From: Natrinema amylolyticum
GTDB taxonomy: Archaea; Halobacteriota; Halobacteria; Halobacteriales; Natrialbaceae
Direction: 5' to 3'
DNA length: 64,000 nt
NCBI RefSeq assembly: GCF_020515625.1
Contig: NZ_JAIWPJ010000001.1
Span: 434,001 to 498,000 of the forward strand
Part shown: positions 35,255 through 44,184 of the stretch, piece by piece
How positions within the stretch are numbered: position 1 is the stretch's first letter
How the letters are laid out: each line of letters starts with the position of its first letter
Translations under genes and position numbers: made by a program
Notes under the pieces: model-generated
Databases searched by the model: none
What the model saw: the letters and a program-made list of their open reading frames with translations, nothing else
What the model was told of the DNA's origin: nothing

Positions 35255-36142
35255 TTACTGTGAGTCGCGCGACCGGAGCGTGACGGTCAGTCCCGTCGTC
35301 CGGCCGAACTTGACCTGAACGTCGCCCGCGACCCGCTCGTATCCCGCCGCGGTCGTCACGATGCGGTGTCGACCGTGCTCGAGCTCGAGTTCGAACTCGC
35401 CGTCGTCATCGACCGCCGTTCGCGCGCCGTCCGTCCAAACGGTCGCGCCGTCGACGGGGGTTCCGGTCTCGTCGACGACGGTGCCGTCGATCCGTCCCGT
35501 CTCCGCGATCTCGTCGTCGCCCTCGGCGAGCTGGACCCAGCCGAAGGCCGTCTCGCCGTCTTCGACCAGTACCTCCTGATAGCCGTCGCTGTATCCCTCG
35601 GCGTTCGTGACCAGGATCTCCCACCAGCCCTCGCTCACCTGAAATCCCTTCTCCCAGTTTTCACCGTCGGGAGCCGATCCGAGCGGTGCGGTAACGCCGT
35701 ATCGCTCGTCACCGAAGACCGTGATCTCACACGGGATCGTCCGACCGCCGCCGACGGGCGTCGCGGAGACCTCCAGATCACCGCTGCCGGGACCCCACTC
35801 GCGCTCGAGGCCGACGTCCATCGAGACCGTCTCGCCGTCCGCGACGTTGACCGCGATCGATCGAGACGCGTAGCCCGGCGCAGTCACCGAGAGTGTATAC
35901 TCGCCGCGATCGATCTCGAGGGAGTACGACCCCGACTCGTCCGTTCTGGTACTGTTCTCGTCAGCCGTCACCGTCGCGTCTGCGACCGGGCGTCCGAAGT
36001 GCGTTACCGTGCCCTCGATGCGAGCGCTGCCGGTCGCGCCGGTCGAATCGGTGTCGGCCGCGCCGACTCCGGTCGCGGCTCCGATCAGTCCGGACCCGAC
36101 GAGGGCCGTCCGCTGAAGAAACGTTCGGCGATAGTTCGACAT
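35255..36142 (-). CDS. Secreted carboxypeptidase-regulatory-like domain protein
   Basis: A 295-residue exported protein. A twin-arginine signal is visible (NYRRTFLQRTALVGSGLIGA, then TGVGAA). Two CarboxypepD_reg-like beta-sandwiches follow: about 40-110 with RIEGTVTHFGRPVADATVTA, and about 215-293 with RIDGTVVDETGTPVDGATVW. A middle region contains GFQVSEGWWEILVTNAEGYS. It probably sits on the cell surface; no enzymatic motif is seen. Monocistronic. Confidence 0.8.
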   Translation of the reverse strand: MSNYRRTFLQRTALVGSGLIGAATGVGAADTDSTGATGSARIEGTVTHFGRPVADATVTADENSTRTDESGSYSLEIDRGEYTLSVTAPGYASRSIAVNVADGETVSMDVGLEREWGPGSGDLEVSATPVGGGRTIPCEITVFGDERYGVTAPLGSAPDGENWEKGFQVSEGWWEILVTNAEGYSDGYQEVLVEDGETAFGWVQLAEGDDEIAETGRIDGTVVDETGTPVDGATVWTDGARTAVDDDGEFELELEHGRHRIVTTAAGYERVAGDVQVKFGRTTGLTVTLRSRDSQ

Positions 36143-36337
36143 CTGGTATCGACTGGACGAGAGGGCGATCGGTTCATAACCCTTCGGTCCGAGAAAACGG
36201 CCATTGAGGCTGAGAAACCCGAAATATTGTATTATAGCCTCAATCGAATATCCCTGAAACCGGCCCGGTTTGCCGTCGAGGACTGTGGGAGTAGTCGGGC
36301 GATGAACGACTCGAGCGGCGGTCGCTATCGATCCCGA

Positions 36338-36502
36338 CTACTCGAGCAAGTCCTCGCTCCGGTCGGGGAGCGGGTCAGCGACGACACCGTCCCGTCGACC
36401 CAGTACGCGGGCGTGGGCGGCACAGACGAGGCGGTTCTCGTCCCAGGGAATGTGTAGCTCGACCGCGGCGGGGCGCTCGCAGTCGGACTCGGAACACTCC
36501 AT
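36338..36502 (-). CDS. 54-residue zinc-finger-like protein
   Basis: A short frame from the ATG at 36502 to a TAG at 36338 encodes a 54-residue protein starting MECSESDCERPAAVELHIPW. Cys3 and Cys8 together with Cys27 and His30 (LVCAAHARV) form a C-x4-C-x18-C-x2-H pattern that could bind zinc. Its codon composition matches its neighbours. It lies 44 bases upstream of the DUF456 stop, but reads on the same strand after the DUF456 gene (gap from 36546 to 36502), so the two may be co-transcribed. Function is unknown. Confidence 0.7.
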   Translation of the reverse strand: MECSESDCERPAAVELHIPWDENRLVCAAHARVLGRRDGVVADPLPDRSEDLLE

Positions 36503-36545
36503 TCGTTCGTGTGAACGACACCCACGGCTTCAGTCTTTCCCGCGA

Positions 36546-37031
36546 TCAGAGCACGAAGACGGCCACGACGAACCCGAGCAGGACCGACGCCGTCAGCAGG
36601 ACCTGCACCGCCGTCGACGCGAGGGTCCCGACGGTCGTGTAGACCGCCGAGCGCGCGCTCCCCTCGAGTTCTCCGTTCCGAACGAACTCGAGGACGAAGA
36701 CGGTGCCGAAGAGGCCGGCGAGCAGCCCCAGCGGACCGGTGACGAGCATGAGGACGATCCCGACGACGGCAGCCGCCGCCGTCGTCACCCACGATGCGCC
36801 GCCGGCGCGTGCGGCGATCGAGCCGCCGAAGAACTCGACGAGTGCGGTGACGACGGCGATAAAGACGAGGACGGCGAAGGTGAGGGCGCTCAGTTCGGCG
36901 AGTCCGGAGCCCCACCAGTAGACGGCGAGACCGGCCAGCGAGAGGAGGCCGCTCGGTACCATCGGGACGGCCGCGCCGACGATTGCACCGACGAGCAACG
37001 CGATAGCGACGACGAGAGCGACATCGACCAT
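36546..37031 (-). CDS. DUF456 membrane protein
   Basis: A 161-residue protein with about four to five hydrophobic helices and the Gly/Ala-rich DUF456 pattern (AIALLVGAIVGAAVPMVPSG, LAGLFGTVFVLEFVRNG). The family has no firm function. The ATG at 37031 is the natural start. The zinc-finger-like gene follows on the same strand. Confidence 0.82.
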   Translation of the reverse strand: MVDVALVVAIALLVGAIVGAAVPMVPSGLLSLAGLAVYWWGSGLAELSALTFAVLVFIAVVTALVEFFGGSIAARAGGASWVTTAAAAVVGIVLMLVTGPLGLLAGLFGTVFVLEFVRNGELEGSARSAVYTTVGTLASTAVQVLLTASVLLGFVVAVFVL

Positions 37032-37196
37032 ACCGGGGCGACGACGGACCGCGGCAAAGGCGTACCGCCTTCAGGAGCATCTACGGAGGCCACTGACCGT
37101 CACTGTATCCTGATCGCGCGGTAGCCGTATAGCTGTCCGATCAGTACGATACTCGTTTCAGTGGCTACTATAGGCGGACGGCTCCGAACCGGAGAT

Positions 37197-37937
37197 ATGA
37201 CGCACTCTCGCGGGGCGATCATCGTCGGCGCGTCGTCGGGCATCGGAGAAGCGCTGGCCCGGCGACTCGCAGCGGACGGCTACGAGATCGGCCTGACGGC
37301 GCGGCGGACGGAACGACTGCGGGCGATCGGCGCGGAACTGCCGACCAAATCGTACGTCGCGACGATGGACGTCACGGAGCTCGAGAACGCTCGAGACGGC
37401 TTTTTCGAACTGGCAGAGGCGATGCCATCGGTCGACCTCGTCGTCATCAGCGCCGGGGTCGCGACCGTCAACCGGGACCTCGAGTGGGAGCCCGAGCGGC
37501 AGACGGTCGACGTCAACGTGGGCGGCTTCACCGCCGTCGCGACGGCGGCGATGGAATACTTCGAGCGCGATTCGAATACCGCGAGCGAGACCGATGGGCA
37601 TCTCGTGGGCATCTCTTCGGTCGCGGCTCACATCGGCAACGGTGACGCACCGGCGTACAACGCCTCCAAGGCCTACGTCTCGACGTATCTCGAGGGGCTT
37701 CGCTATCGACAGAGCGACCGGGACGCCGACGTGACGATCACGACCATCGAGCCGGGGTTCGTCGACACCAAGCTCTCGCTGGGCGGGTTCTGGGAGTGTT
37801 CGCCCGAGACAGCGGCCGAGCAGATCGCTCGAGCGATCCGTAAAGAGCGGAGCCACGCCTACGTGACGCGGCGGTGGCGGGCCGTCGCGTGGGTGCTGGA
37901 TCTCGCTCCGGAACGGCTGCTCCGGCGGCTCTTCTGA
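37197..37937 (+). CDS. Short-chain dehydrogenase/reductase
   Basis: A 246-residue SDR. The cofactor motif is IIVGASSGIGEALARRLAAD, with TARRTERL (Arg after the second strand suggests NADP(H)). The catalytic elements are the Ser of GISSVAAHIGNGDAPAYNAS and the YNASK tetrad residues. The C-terminal extension is rich in Arg. The ATG at 37197 is chosen because the Rossmann motif follows after seven residues. Substrate unknown. Confidence 0.9.
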   Translation: MTHSRGAIIVGASSGIGEALARRLAADGYEIGLTARRTERLRAIGAELPTKSYVATMDVTELENARDGFFELAEAMPSVDLVVISAGVATVNRDLEWEPERQTVDVNVGGFTAVATAAMEYFERDSNTASETDGHLVGISSVAAHIGNGDAPAYNASKAYVSTYLEGLRYRQSDRDADVTITTIEPGFVDTKLSLGGFWECSPETAAEQIARAIRKERSHAYVTRRWRAVAWVLDLAPERLLRRLF

Positions 37938-38029
37938 GGCGTTTCCGGAAGCATCCGTCTCGGAGGAGAACTATCAGGGCCGCCCGTTACGGATGCGATT
38001 CGCCTCGCGGAGCCCGATCGGAGATCGAC

Positions 38030-40336
38030 CTATTCGTCATTAAACCGCTCCCGAACCTCGAGCGCCGCGTCCGATCCGTAGCGGTCGACCAGCGGGCGAA
38101 ACGCGTCGCCGAGCGCTCGCATGCACTGGCCCGACGAGTGGTACTTGAGGTGGTTCGCGACCGTCTCCCAGTCGTGACCCTGGAGGGTGCGCAAGACGAG
38201 CAACCGTTCCTCGCGGTCCGTCAGGGCGACGGTCTCGGGGTCGTCGACGAGATAGCGGACGACGAGGGCCCTGAACGGTCCGGGATCGACGTCGAACAGC
38301 CCCGGCCCGTAGGCGGCACCGGCGACGACCCGCCACTCGTGGTCCGTTATCGAGAGCGGGGGTCCGGCGTCGGCGTCGACGCTTCGGAGGAGCGCTCGAG
38401 CGACGTCGGGCGCGAGATCGTCGAGCGCGTCCGAACTGAGCGCGGCGAACCGGCGGGCGAACCAGTCGGCGTGGCGGTCGTGGAGCGCCCGGCCGTCGTC
38501 GCTGGTCGGCGCGAGCATGAGCGCAGAGTACTCGCCGCTGGCGTCGTTGCGGGTCGTCGAGACGTGGACCGTCCGATAGCCGTTCTCGCGCCAGAACTCG
38601 AGGAGGCCGGGTGTCGCGCCGAAGCCGGTGCCGAGCCAGTCGACTCGCTCGCGGGACCGACGGTCCCGTTCGTCGTCCGAGACGCGGGGCGTCTCGCTGT
38701 CGGCGAACTCCTCGCGGATGCGCTCGAGCAGGCGCGAGCCGAGTCCCCGGGAGCGGGCCGCGTGGTGGGTCGCGATCCGGACGACGCGGCGGCCGACGGG
38801 TTTGCTCGCCGCCTCGTCGCGCAACTGGCTCGTCAGCACGTCCGGGAGCATGTTGCCGCGAACGCGGCCGCCCTCGTACATCATCGCGCGAGTGTCGGCG
38901 GGTAACTCCCCCTCGCGAGCGAGCAGGGCGACGCTGACGACGTGGCCGTCGTGGAGTAACGCGCGCGCCGCGAGATTGGGCGCGTCGAGCAAGCGCGCGA
39001 GGTCGTTGGGTTCGGTCCGGTAATGGGCGAGGACGAGCAGCCCGAAGGCCTCCCGGAGCAGTCGGTCGTCCTCGAGCAGGTCGTCGGGCTCGAGCCGTCG
39101 ATACGTGACCGTCTCGGGCGTCGCGTCGGCCACGAGCGGCTCGACCGGCGGGCGAGCGTCGAGCAGCAGTGCCCGGAAGGCCCACACCTCGACGGGGTCG
39201 CCCGCCGCGTAGCGGATCGGCTCGACGAGCGTGCGGTCGGTCACCGCGTGATCGCTCTCAGCGAGTCGGTCCCGGAAGCGGACCGAGAAGCCCCGCCCCG
39301 CACCTTCGTAGCCGTGGATCGTCGTCGCGAAGGCGACCCGATCCGCCGCGAGCAGCGACTCGAGCGTCGCGACGGGCAGCGCCGCGGCCTCGTCGACGAT
39401 GACGACGTCCGCCGATTCGAGCCCCTCGACGGCCGCGGTCGGCTCGAGGAATTCGATCGAGCCGCCGGCAGGCGTCTCGATCCGACGGGAGTCGACGATA
39501 GCGGCGTCACCCTCGAGTGCCTCACAGAGTTCTCCCGCTCGGTCGAACAGTTCCGCCGCGTTCCGCGCGGCGGGAGCGGTTACCAGGACGCGCTCGCCCT
39601 CGAGGGCGAACGCTCCCGCGGCCAGCCCGGCGGCGCTCGACTTGCCGCGGCCGCGATCGGCCTCGAGCACGACGGCCCGTTCGGGCTCGCGAAGCGACTC
39701 GAAGGCGGCGACCGCGTCGACCTGATCGGCCGTGAGACAGGCCTCGTAGGCGGCGGCCGGAAATCGGTGGTCCGGCGGCGGAGTCGGGGTCTCCGTCGCC
39801 AGCCGCGGGGCCGGGTCAATCAGGCCGTCGGCCTCGAGCCGATCGGTCTCGAGGTCGACGATCGCGATGCCGCGGTGGGTCCGCAGCGTCTCGACGAGGC
39901 GGCGTTTGAACCGGCCGGTGACGTCGGCCAGTTCGAACGGCGGGACGGCGAGCGATTCGTCGAACGCGCCGCGGCGGTCCGGCCACGCCTCGAGCGGCGG
40001 CGTCAGCAGGACGAAGAGTCCGCCGCCGTCGACCGCGCCGGTGACTTTGCCGAGCGCGTTCGGCTGGAGTTCCCCGTGGGCGTCGACGGCGATTACGTCC
40101 CGCGTGGTCCCGAGGAGGTCGCTCGCGTTGACCTGCGGGAGTTGTTCGCAGCGGAGTCGGTCGTCGGGACCGACAAGCGTCGTCCCGGTGATCGGAACTG
40201 AGAGTGCGTCGAGGATCGACTCGAGGGCCTCGTATCCGCGTTCGCGATCGCCGGCGAGAACGAGCAGTCGGCGCTCGTCCGCGCGCTCGGCTTCCTCGCG
40301 GAGCGACTCGGCGAGGCCGACGATATCGACGTCCAT
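38030..40336 (-). CDS. tmcA: tRNA(Met) cytidine acetyltransferase TmcA
   Basis: A 768-residue RNA acetyltransferase that makes N4-acetylcytidine (in archaea both tRNA and rRNA targets are known). An N-terminal domain (1-200) is followed by a helicase-like ATPase (about 205-400) with Walker A VLEADRGRGKSSAAGLAAGA and Walker B ADVVIVDEAAALPVATLESL. A GNAT domain (about 430-600) carries RVVRIATHHAARSRGLGSRL, and a tRNA-binding C-terminal domain completes it. All expected domains are present. Long opposite-strand frames are shadows. Confidence 0.95.
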   Translation of the reverse strand: MDVDIVGLAESLREEAERADERRLLVLAGDRERGYEALESILDALSVPITGTTLVGPDDRLRCEQLPQVNASDLLGTTRDVIAVDAHGELQPNALGKVTGAVDGGGLFVLLTPPLEAWPDRRGAFDESLAVPPFELADVTGRFKRRLVETLRTHRGIAIVDLETDRLEADGLIDPAPRLATETPTPPPDHRFPAAAYEACLTADQVDAVAAFESLREPERAVVLEADRGRGKSSAAGLAAGAFALEGERVLVTAPAARNAAELFDRAGELCEALEGDAAIVDSRRIETPAGGSIEFLEPTAAVEGLESADVVIVDEAAALPVATLESLLAADRVAFATTIHGYEGAGRGFSVRFRDRLAESDHAVTDRTLVEPIRYAAGDPVEVWAFRALLLDARPPVEPLVADATPETVTYRRLEPDDLLEDDRLLREAFGLLVLAHYRTEPNDLARLLDAPNLAARALLHDGHVVSVALLAREGELPADTRAMMYEGGRVRGNMLPDVLTSQLRDEAASKPVGRRVVRIATHHAARSRGLGSRLLERIREEFADSETPRVSDDERDRRSRERVDWLGTGFGATPGLLEFWRENGYRTVHVSTTRNDASGEYSALMLAPTSDDGRALHDRHADWFARRFAALSSDALDDLAPDVARALLRSVDADAGPPLSITDHEWRVVAGAAYGPGLFDVDPGPFRALVVRYLVDDPETVALTDREERLLVLRTLQGHDWETVANHLKYHSSGQCMRALGDAFRPLVDRYGSDAALEVRERFNDE

Positions 40337-40593
40337 GTGTTCGGCTTCGGGTCTCGAGAGTAATAGGCAACGGAACGCCGACGCCCGGATCGAAAGTCAG
40401 GACCGACCGTCGGCGAAACCGGTCACGGCCGTCGCGAGGAGGGCATGACGGAGGCGTCGGGGCATACGCCCACCATGTGTCGGAACTGAAACATATCTAT
40501 GGATACCTCGTCACGGCCGTCCTCGAAACCGAGTTCAGTCCAACCGATCCGTCTATGCGGATGGATCGCACGGCTTCGTGCGTTTGAACACGC

Positions 40594-40599
40594 TTTTAA
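40594..40599 (+). promoter_or_regulatory. TATA box of the rpl7ae operon
   Basis: CGCTTTTAAGG lies about 155 bases before the rpl7ae ATG. Initiation near 40622 would give a leader of about 128 bases, unusually long for a haloarchaeal gene and enough to hold the kink-turn fold described next. Confidence 0.5.
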
Positions 40600-40635
40600 G
40601 GGGGGCAACGCTATTCGAGTGTACACCCTACGCGG

Positions 40636-40748
40636 GGTTGATGATGCTCCTAGCTTCACAGGACTTCCGCCGGGATCGGCCCGGCACGGGTACCCAGTGC
40701 CCGGACGGCAGGGGAGCGCGAGCCCACGTGTAGGAGAGGTGAACAACC
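40636..40748 (+). promoter_or_regulatory. Predicted kink-turn / SD-sequestering leader of rpl7ae
   Basis: In the leader, GGTTG (40636-40640) pairs with CAACC (40744-40748), directly before the ATG, and CTCCT (40647-40651) pairs with AGGAG (40732-40736). The bases between the two stems are ATGATG on the 5' side and AGGTGAA on the 3' side. They give a UGAUGA box-C-like strand facing a GUGA box-D-like strand, the sheared G-A geometry of a kink-turn. The 3' side (AGGAGAGGTGA) is also the Shine-Dalgarno sequence. L7Ae is a kink-turn binder, so autogenous repression is the natural inference. Confidence 0.5.
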
Positions 40749-40749
40749 A

Positions 40750-41112
40750 ATGTCAGTCTACGTCAATACCGACATCCCAGCCGACCTCGCCGACGACGCT
40801 CTCGAGGCGCTCGAGGTCGCACGAGACACAGGACGAGTAAAGAAAGGAACGAACGAAACCACGAAGGCGATCGAGCGCGGCAACGCCGAGCTCGTTTACG
40901 TCGCCGAGGACGTCTCTCCCGAAGAGATCGTCATGCACCTTCCCGAACTCGCTGAGGAGAAGGGCATTCCCGTCGTCTTCATCGAGACCCAGGACGACGT
41001 CGGCCACGCCGCCGGCCTCGAGGTCGGCTCGGCCGCCGCGGCGATCGTCGACGCCGGTGAGGCAGCAGACGACGTCGAGGACATCGCCGACAAGGTCGAG
41101 GACCTCGACTGA
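40750..41112 (+). CDS. rpl7ae: 50S ribosomal protein L7Ae
   Basis: A 120-residue archaeal L7Ae, a ribosomal protein that also binds kink-turns in box C/D and H/ACA guide RNPs and RNase P. The core motifs are [20 protein letters not shown] (RNA-contact GTNETTK), [18 protein letters not shown] and [20 protein letters not shown]. It heads the classic order rpl7ae-rps28e-rpl24e-ndk. A structured leader with an apparent kink-turn precedes it. Confidence 0.97.
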   Translation: MSVYVNTDIPADLADDALEALEVARDTGRVKKGTNETTKAIERGNAELVYVAEDVSPEEIVMHLPELAEEKGIPVVFIETQDDVGHAAGLEVGSAAAAIVDAGEAADDVEDIADKVEDLD

Positions 41113-41123
41113 GGTGATCAGAG

Positions 41124-41348
41124 ATGAGTGCTGAAGAGGAAGAAAGCGGCTCTACGCCCGCCGAGGTCATCGAGGTCGTCGGCAAGACCGGCATGCACGG
41201 CGAAGCCATGCAGGTCAAATGCCGAATCAAGGAGGGCGAGAACCAGGGACGTATCATCACCCGTAACTGTCTCGGGCCGGTCCGCGAAGGGGACGTACTC
41301 CAGCTTCGCGAGACCGCCCGCGAGGCCGACTCCATCGGAGGACAATAA
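41124..41348 (+). CDS. rps28e: 30S ribosomal protein eS28
   Basis: A 74-residue eS28. The core [40 protein letters not shown] and the conserved C-terminal [10 protein letters not shown] are present, preceded by a short acidic extension. It starts eleven bases after rpl7ae and its stop overlaps the ATG of rpl24e. Confidence 0.96.
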   Translation: MSAEEEESGSTPAEVIEVVGKTGMHGEAMQVKCRIKEGENQGRIITRNCLGPVREGDVLQLRETAREADSIGGQ

Positions 41349-41707
41349 TGGTCGAGAAACGAACCTGCGACTACACGGGCGAAGAGATCGAACCCGGCAC
41401 GGGCATCATGTACGTCCAGACGGACGGCACCGTGCTCCACTTCGTCGACTCCAAGGCGGAGAAAAACTTCAAGCTCGGGCGCGAACCGCGCGATCTCGAG
41501 TGGACCGAAGAAGGTCGTCGCGGCAAGGGTCCATCGCAGGCCGACACGCCTGCTGACGAGGAAGCCGACCAGACCGAGCAGGTCGAGACCGGCGAAGACG
41601 AGGACCTCGAGACGGAATCCGAAGCCGTCGACGAAGATGAGGAAGACGTGCCCGCCGGGGACGAAACCGTCGACGAGACCGAGGAGACCGAGGCCGAGGA
41701 AGCATGA
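41348..41707 (+). CDS. rpl24e: 50S ribosomal protein eL24 with acidic tail
   Basis: A 119-residue eL24. The normal domain (1-58) reads KRTCDYTGEEIEPGTGIMYV and HFVDSKAEKNFKLGREPRDL. Only one Cys remains of the zinc-ribbon CxxC pair found in most archaeal eL24, so zinc binding is unlikely. Residues about 60-119 are an extra Glu/Asp/Thr tail almost as long as the domain. It overlaps rps28e by one base and ndk by four bases. Confidence 0.93.
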   Translation: MVEKRTCDYTGEEIEPGTGIMYVQTDGTVLHFVDSKAEKNFKLGREPRDLEWTEEGRRGKGPSQADTPADEEADQTEQVETGEDEDLETESEAVDEDEEDVPAGDETVDETEETEAEEA

Positions 41708-42168
41708 GCGATCACGAGCGAACCTTCGTGATGGTCAAGCCCGACGCCTTCGCACGCGGACTGGTAGGCGAAGTCGTCTCTCGACTCGAGGACCGCGGGC
41801 TCAAGCTCGTCGGGATCAAGGTCGAGAACATGCCCCGTGCACGGGCGGAAGAACACTACAGCGAACACGAGGACAAGCCGTTCTACGACGACCTCGTGGA
41901 CTTCATCACCTCGGGACCGGTCGTCCCGATGGTCTGGGAGGGCCAGGACGCGACGCGGCAGGTCCGCCAGATGATCGGCGAGACCGACCCGCTCGAGGCC
42001 GACCCCGGAACGATCCGAGGCGACTACGCGCTCGATCTCGGTCGGAACGTCGTTCACGCCGCCGACCACGAGGACGAGGGCGCGAACGAACGCGAAATCG
42101 GCATCCACTTCGACGACGACGAGCTGATCGACTACGATCAGCACGACGGCGAGTGGCTCTACGAATAA
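41704..42168 (+). CDS. ndk: Nucleoside diphosphate kinase
   Basis: A 154-residue NDK that balances NTP pools by ping-pong phosphotransfer. Motifs are ERTFVMVKPDAFARGLVGEV, a conserved substrate region VPMVWEGQDATRQVRQMIGE, and the active-site His in GRNVVHAADHEDEGANEREI. It overlaps rpl24e by four bases. In other archaea infB often follows; here the operon ends. Confidence 0.96.
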   Translation: MSDHERTFVMVKPDAFARGLVGEVVSRLEDRGLKLVGIKVENMPRARAEEHYSEHEDKPFYDDLVDFITSGPVVPMVWEGQDATRQVRQMIGETDPLEADPGTIRGDYALDLGRNVVHAADHEDEGANEREIGIHFDDDELIDYDQHDGEWLYE

Positions 42169-42681
42169 CTCCCTCGACGTACCCTCGGTTCTGACGGATC
42201 GGACGTCGACCGGGCTGCGTTGCGACGAGGATGATTCGCTCCATCGATTCTTCTCGACGGACTCGCTTCGGGAGTGGGAACGCTGCGACCGGGCGCTCTC
42301 AGCCGATTGTCCGTCCTTCTCTCGGACTCTGGCCTATATTCGACGCGAGGAGGAACCCGGTTTCTTCATTCGAAACATACGCTGCGTGGAACGCGGAATG
42401 AAACGGATCATTTAGACAGATAACGAACCGATCGGATTGGGAACCGGTTCAAATGGAGAGTCATGGATATCGTTCTCCCGTCATCTGCTTTGCTAAAATT
42501 CATCAATACATCGTTTTACGGCTTCAACAGTCGCATCTGTGATGCCCAACCGTTAGGATCTCGAACATTATATACAGATTTAACACAGGTATTTTTCTAG
42601 GGAGACGTAAGGTCTAATGTGGCGGCTGTCGAATAGTAGCTTGGTGGTTTCGAATGGTAACACACGGTAGGTGGTTCGTGG
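42169..42681. other. AT-rich intergenic region before the DUF7344 gene
   Basis: This 513-base stretch has no convincing gene. From about 42360 it is much more AT-rich than the rest of the window, containing TTATATACAGATTTAACAC (about 42569-42587) and runs such as GGTATTTTTCTAG. A 45-codon plus-strand frame (ATG 42463) and a short minus-strand frame reading GITDATVEAVKRCIDEF exist, but neither has family support. The composition suggests decayed foreign DNA or a regulatory region. A promoter for the DUF7344 gene probably lies near 42575-42585. Confidence 0.35.
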
Positions 42682-43089
42682 ATGCGTGAAACGGAGGGAA
42701 CAGCCGCGTTGACGGCGGGCGTGATGCCGTCGCTCGACCTCGTTTTCGATCTGCTTTCGAACAGTCGACGGCGATACGTCCTCTACTACCTCAACGACCA
42801 GCCGGACGGCGTCGCCACGATCGAAAACCTCGCCGAGAACGTCATCAACCTCGAGGAGGCGACGACGCGTAGCGATGCGGACGAAGAGTCGACTGCAGGT
42901 CTGGCAGCCGGTCGCGACTCACCGGACCGGCGAGCCGAGATCCAGATGGAACTCCAACACGTCCACCTGCCGAAACTGGAGGACGCGGGGGTTCTCGAAC
43001 ACGATCGGCGCAGCGAGACGGTTCGCTATTGGAGCCAACCGTCGCTCGAGGAGTGGCTCGAGCACGCACACCACAAGGAATTCGAGTGA
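42682..43089 (+). CDS. DUF7344 winged-helix protein
   Basis: A 135-residue probable transcription regulator. The family signature is SLDLVFDLLSNSRRRYVLYY (the D-x-V-F...RRR helix) followed by a wing region with MELQHVHLPKLEDAGVLEHD and RYWSQPSLEEWLEHA. Such proteins are abundant in haloarchaea with mostly unknown targets. This intact copy helps show that the related gene at 20871 is frameshifted. It is preceded by an AT-rich intergenic region. Confidence 0.85.
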   Translation: MRETEGTAALTAGVMPSLDLVFDLLSNSRRRYVLYYLNDQPDGVATIENLAENVINLEEATTRSDADEESTAGLAAGRDSPDRRAEIQMELQHVHLPKLEDAGVLEHDRRSETVRYWSQPSLEEWLEHAHHKEFE

Positions 43090-43257
43090 TTCGGGGAGAG
43101 CGGTGCCGTCGCTAGCGGTCGCACGACGGTGGGAGACGCCGTAGGGGGGGATCGCTGAAAGGTTTAAGATTCAGCCCGTGGTTGGTCCACTGGAGCGTCG
43201 GTAAATCGCAAGACGGGACGGTCGTGACTTTATGAGGTGTGATATCGTCTCACTCCT

Positions 43258-43268
43258 CAAAACTTAAC
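43258..43268 (+). promoter_or_regulatory. TATA region of sod
   Basis: CAAAACTTAACAAG lies about 40 bases before the sod ATG, suggesting a leader of about 10-15 bases. A second TATA-like GGTTTAAGATTC occurs near 43160. Confidence 0.4.
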
Positions 43269-43304
43269 AAGCGAGATACCGATGCAGAACGTGAGGTGCA
43301 TACT

Positions 43305-43907
43305 ATGGCTGATCACGAACTTCCACCATTACCGTACGATTACGACGCGCTCGAACCGGCTCTGTCCGAACAGGTGCTGACCTGGCATCACGATACGCAC
43401 CACCAGGGCTACGTCAACGGCCTGAACTCCGCCGAGGAGACCCTCGCGGAGAACCGCGAGGAGGGCGACTTCGGCTCGACCCCCGGAGCCCTCAAAAACG
43501 TCACCCACAACGGCTGTGGCCACTATCTCCACACGCTGTTCTGGGAGAACATGTCCCCCGACGGCGGCGGCGAGCCGGAAGGCGACCTCGCCGACCGTAT
43601 CGAGGAGGACTTCGGCTCTTACGAGGGCTGGAAGGGCGAGTTCGAGGCCGCTGCCGGTGCCGCCGGTGGCTGGGCGCTGCTGGTATACGATCCGGTTGCG
43701 AAGCAGCTTCGCAACATCGCGGTCGACAAGCACGACCAAGGCGCGCTCTGGGGCGCGCATCCCGTGCTCGCGCTGGACGTCTGGGAACACTCCTACTACT
43801 ACGACTACGGTCCGGACCGCGGCGACTTCATCGACGCCTTCTTCGACGTCGTCAACTGGGAGAAGGCCGAAGAGGAGTACCAGACCTGCCTCGGCCACTT
43901 CGAGTAA
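43305..43907 (+). CDS. sod: Superoxide dismutase (Mn/Fe family)
   Basis: A 200-residue SOD. It begins HELPPLPYDYDALEPALSEQ. Metal ligands are the His of LTWHHDTHHQGYVNGLN, the His of GCGHYLHTLFWENM, and Asp and His of ALDVWEHSYYYDYG. Haloarchaeal members of this family normally use manganese. The gene protects against superoxide in the cytoplasm. Monocistronic. Confidence 0.96.
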   Translation: MADHELPPLPYDYDALEPALSEQVLTWHHDTHHQGYVNGLNSAEETLAENREEGDFGSTPGALKNVTHNGCGHYLHTLFWENMSPDGGGEPEGDLADRIEEDFGSYEGWKGEFEAAAGAAGGWALLVYDPVAKQLRNIAVDKHDQGALWGAHPVLALDVWEHSYYYDYGPDRGDFIDAFFDVVNWEKAEEEYQTCLGHFE

Positions 43908-44151
43908 GTCGGCAGTCGAAGCGACGAGCCAGTCAATCCTGACTTTTATCGCCGACCGCGACACGGAGAGCGCTGCCACTAGAGGGGTCACTGAACGCCG
44001 ATCCGCACCCGATCGCACGACGACCGTGCGAGCGGCGCGGAAATCGGTCAGGTGGGACGATAGCCGTCATCCTTGCTCGAGAACCGGGCGTTCGCGAGTA
44101 CTCGGTCGACGGACCGCCGTACGCGACATGTCCGCCGAGTGACTATCATGG

Positions 44152-44158
44152 TTTAACT
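44152..44158 (+). promoter_or_regulatory. TATA box of the FAD/Fe-S oxidoreductase
   Basis: GTTTAAC sits about 27-33 bases before the ATG at 44185, matching a leaderless haloarchaeal promoter and supporting this start. Confidence 0.5.
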
Positions 44159-44184
44159 TCGCGTGGATAGATCACACATGCCAT

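Noticed and set aside
39023-40201. 392-codon open frame opposite tmcA
   Set aside because: It is rich in Arg/Val as expected for an antisense frame of acidic GC-rich coding DNA; TmcA is unambiguous.
42463-42600. 45-codon frame in the AT-rich region and the opposite GITDATVEAVKRCIDEF fragment
   Set aside because: Short, no support from family, start site or neighbours; the region is only noted as compositionally odd.
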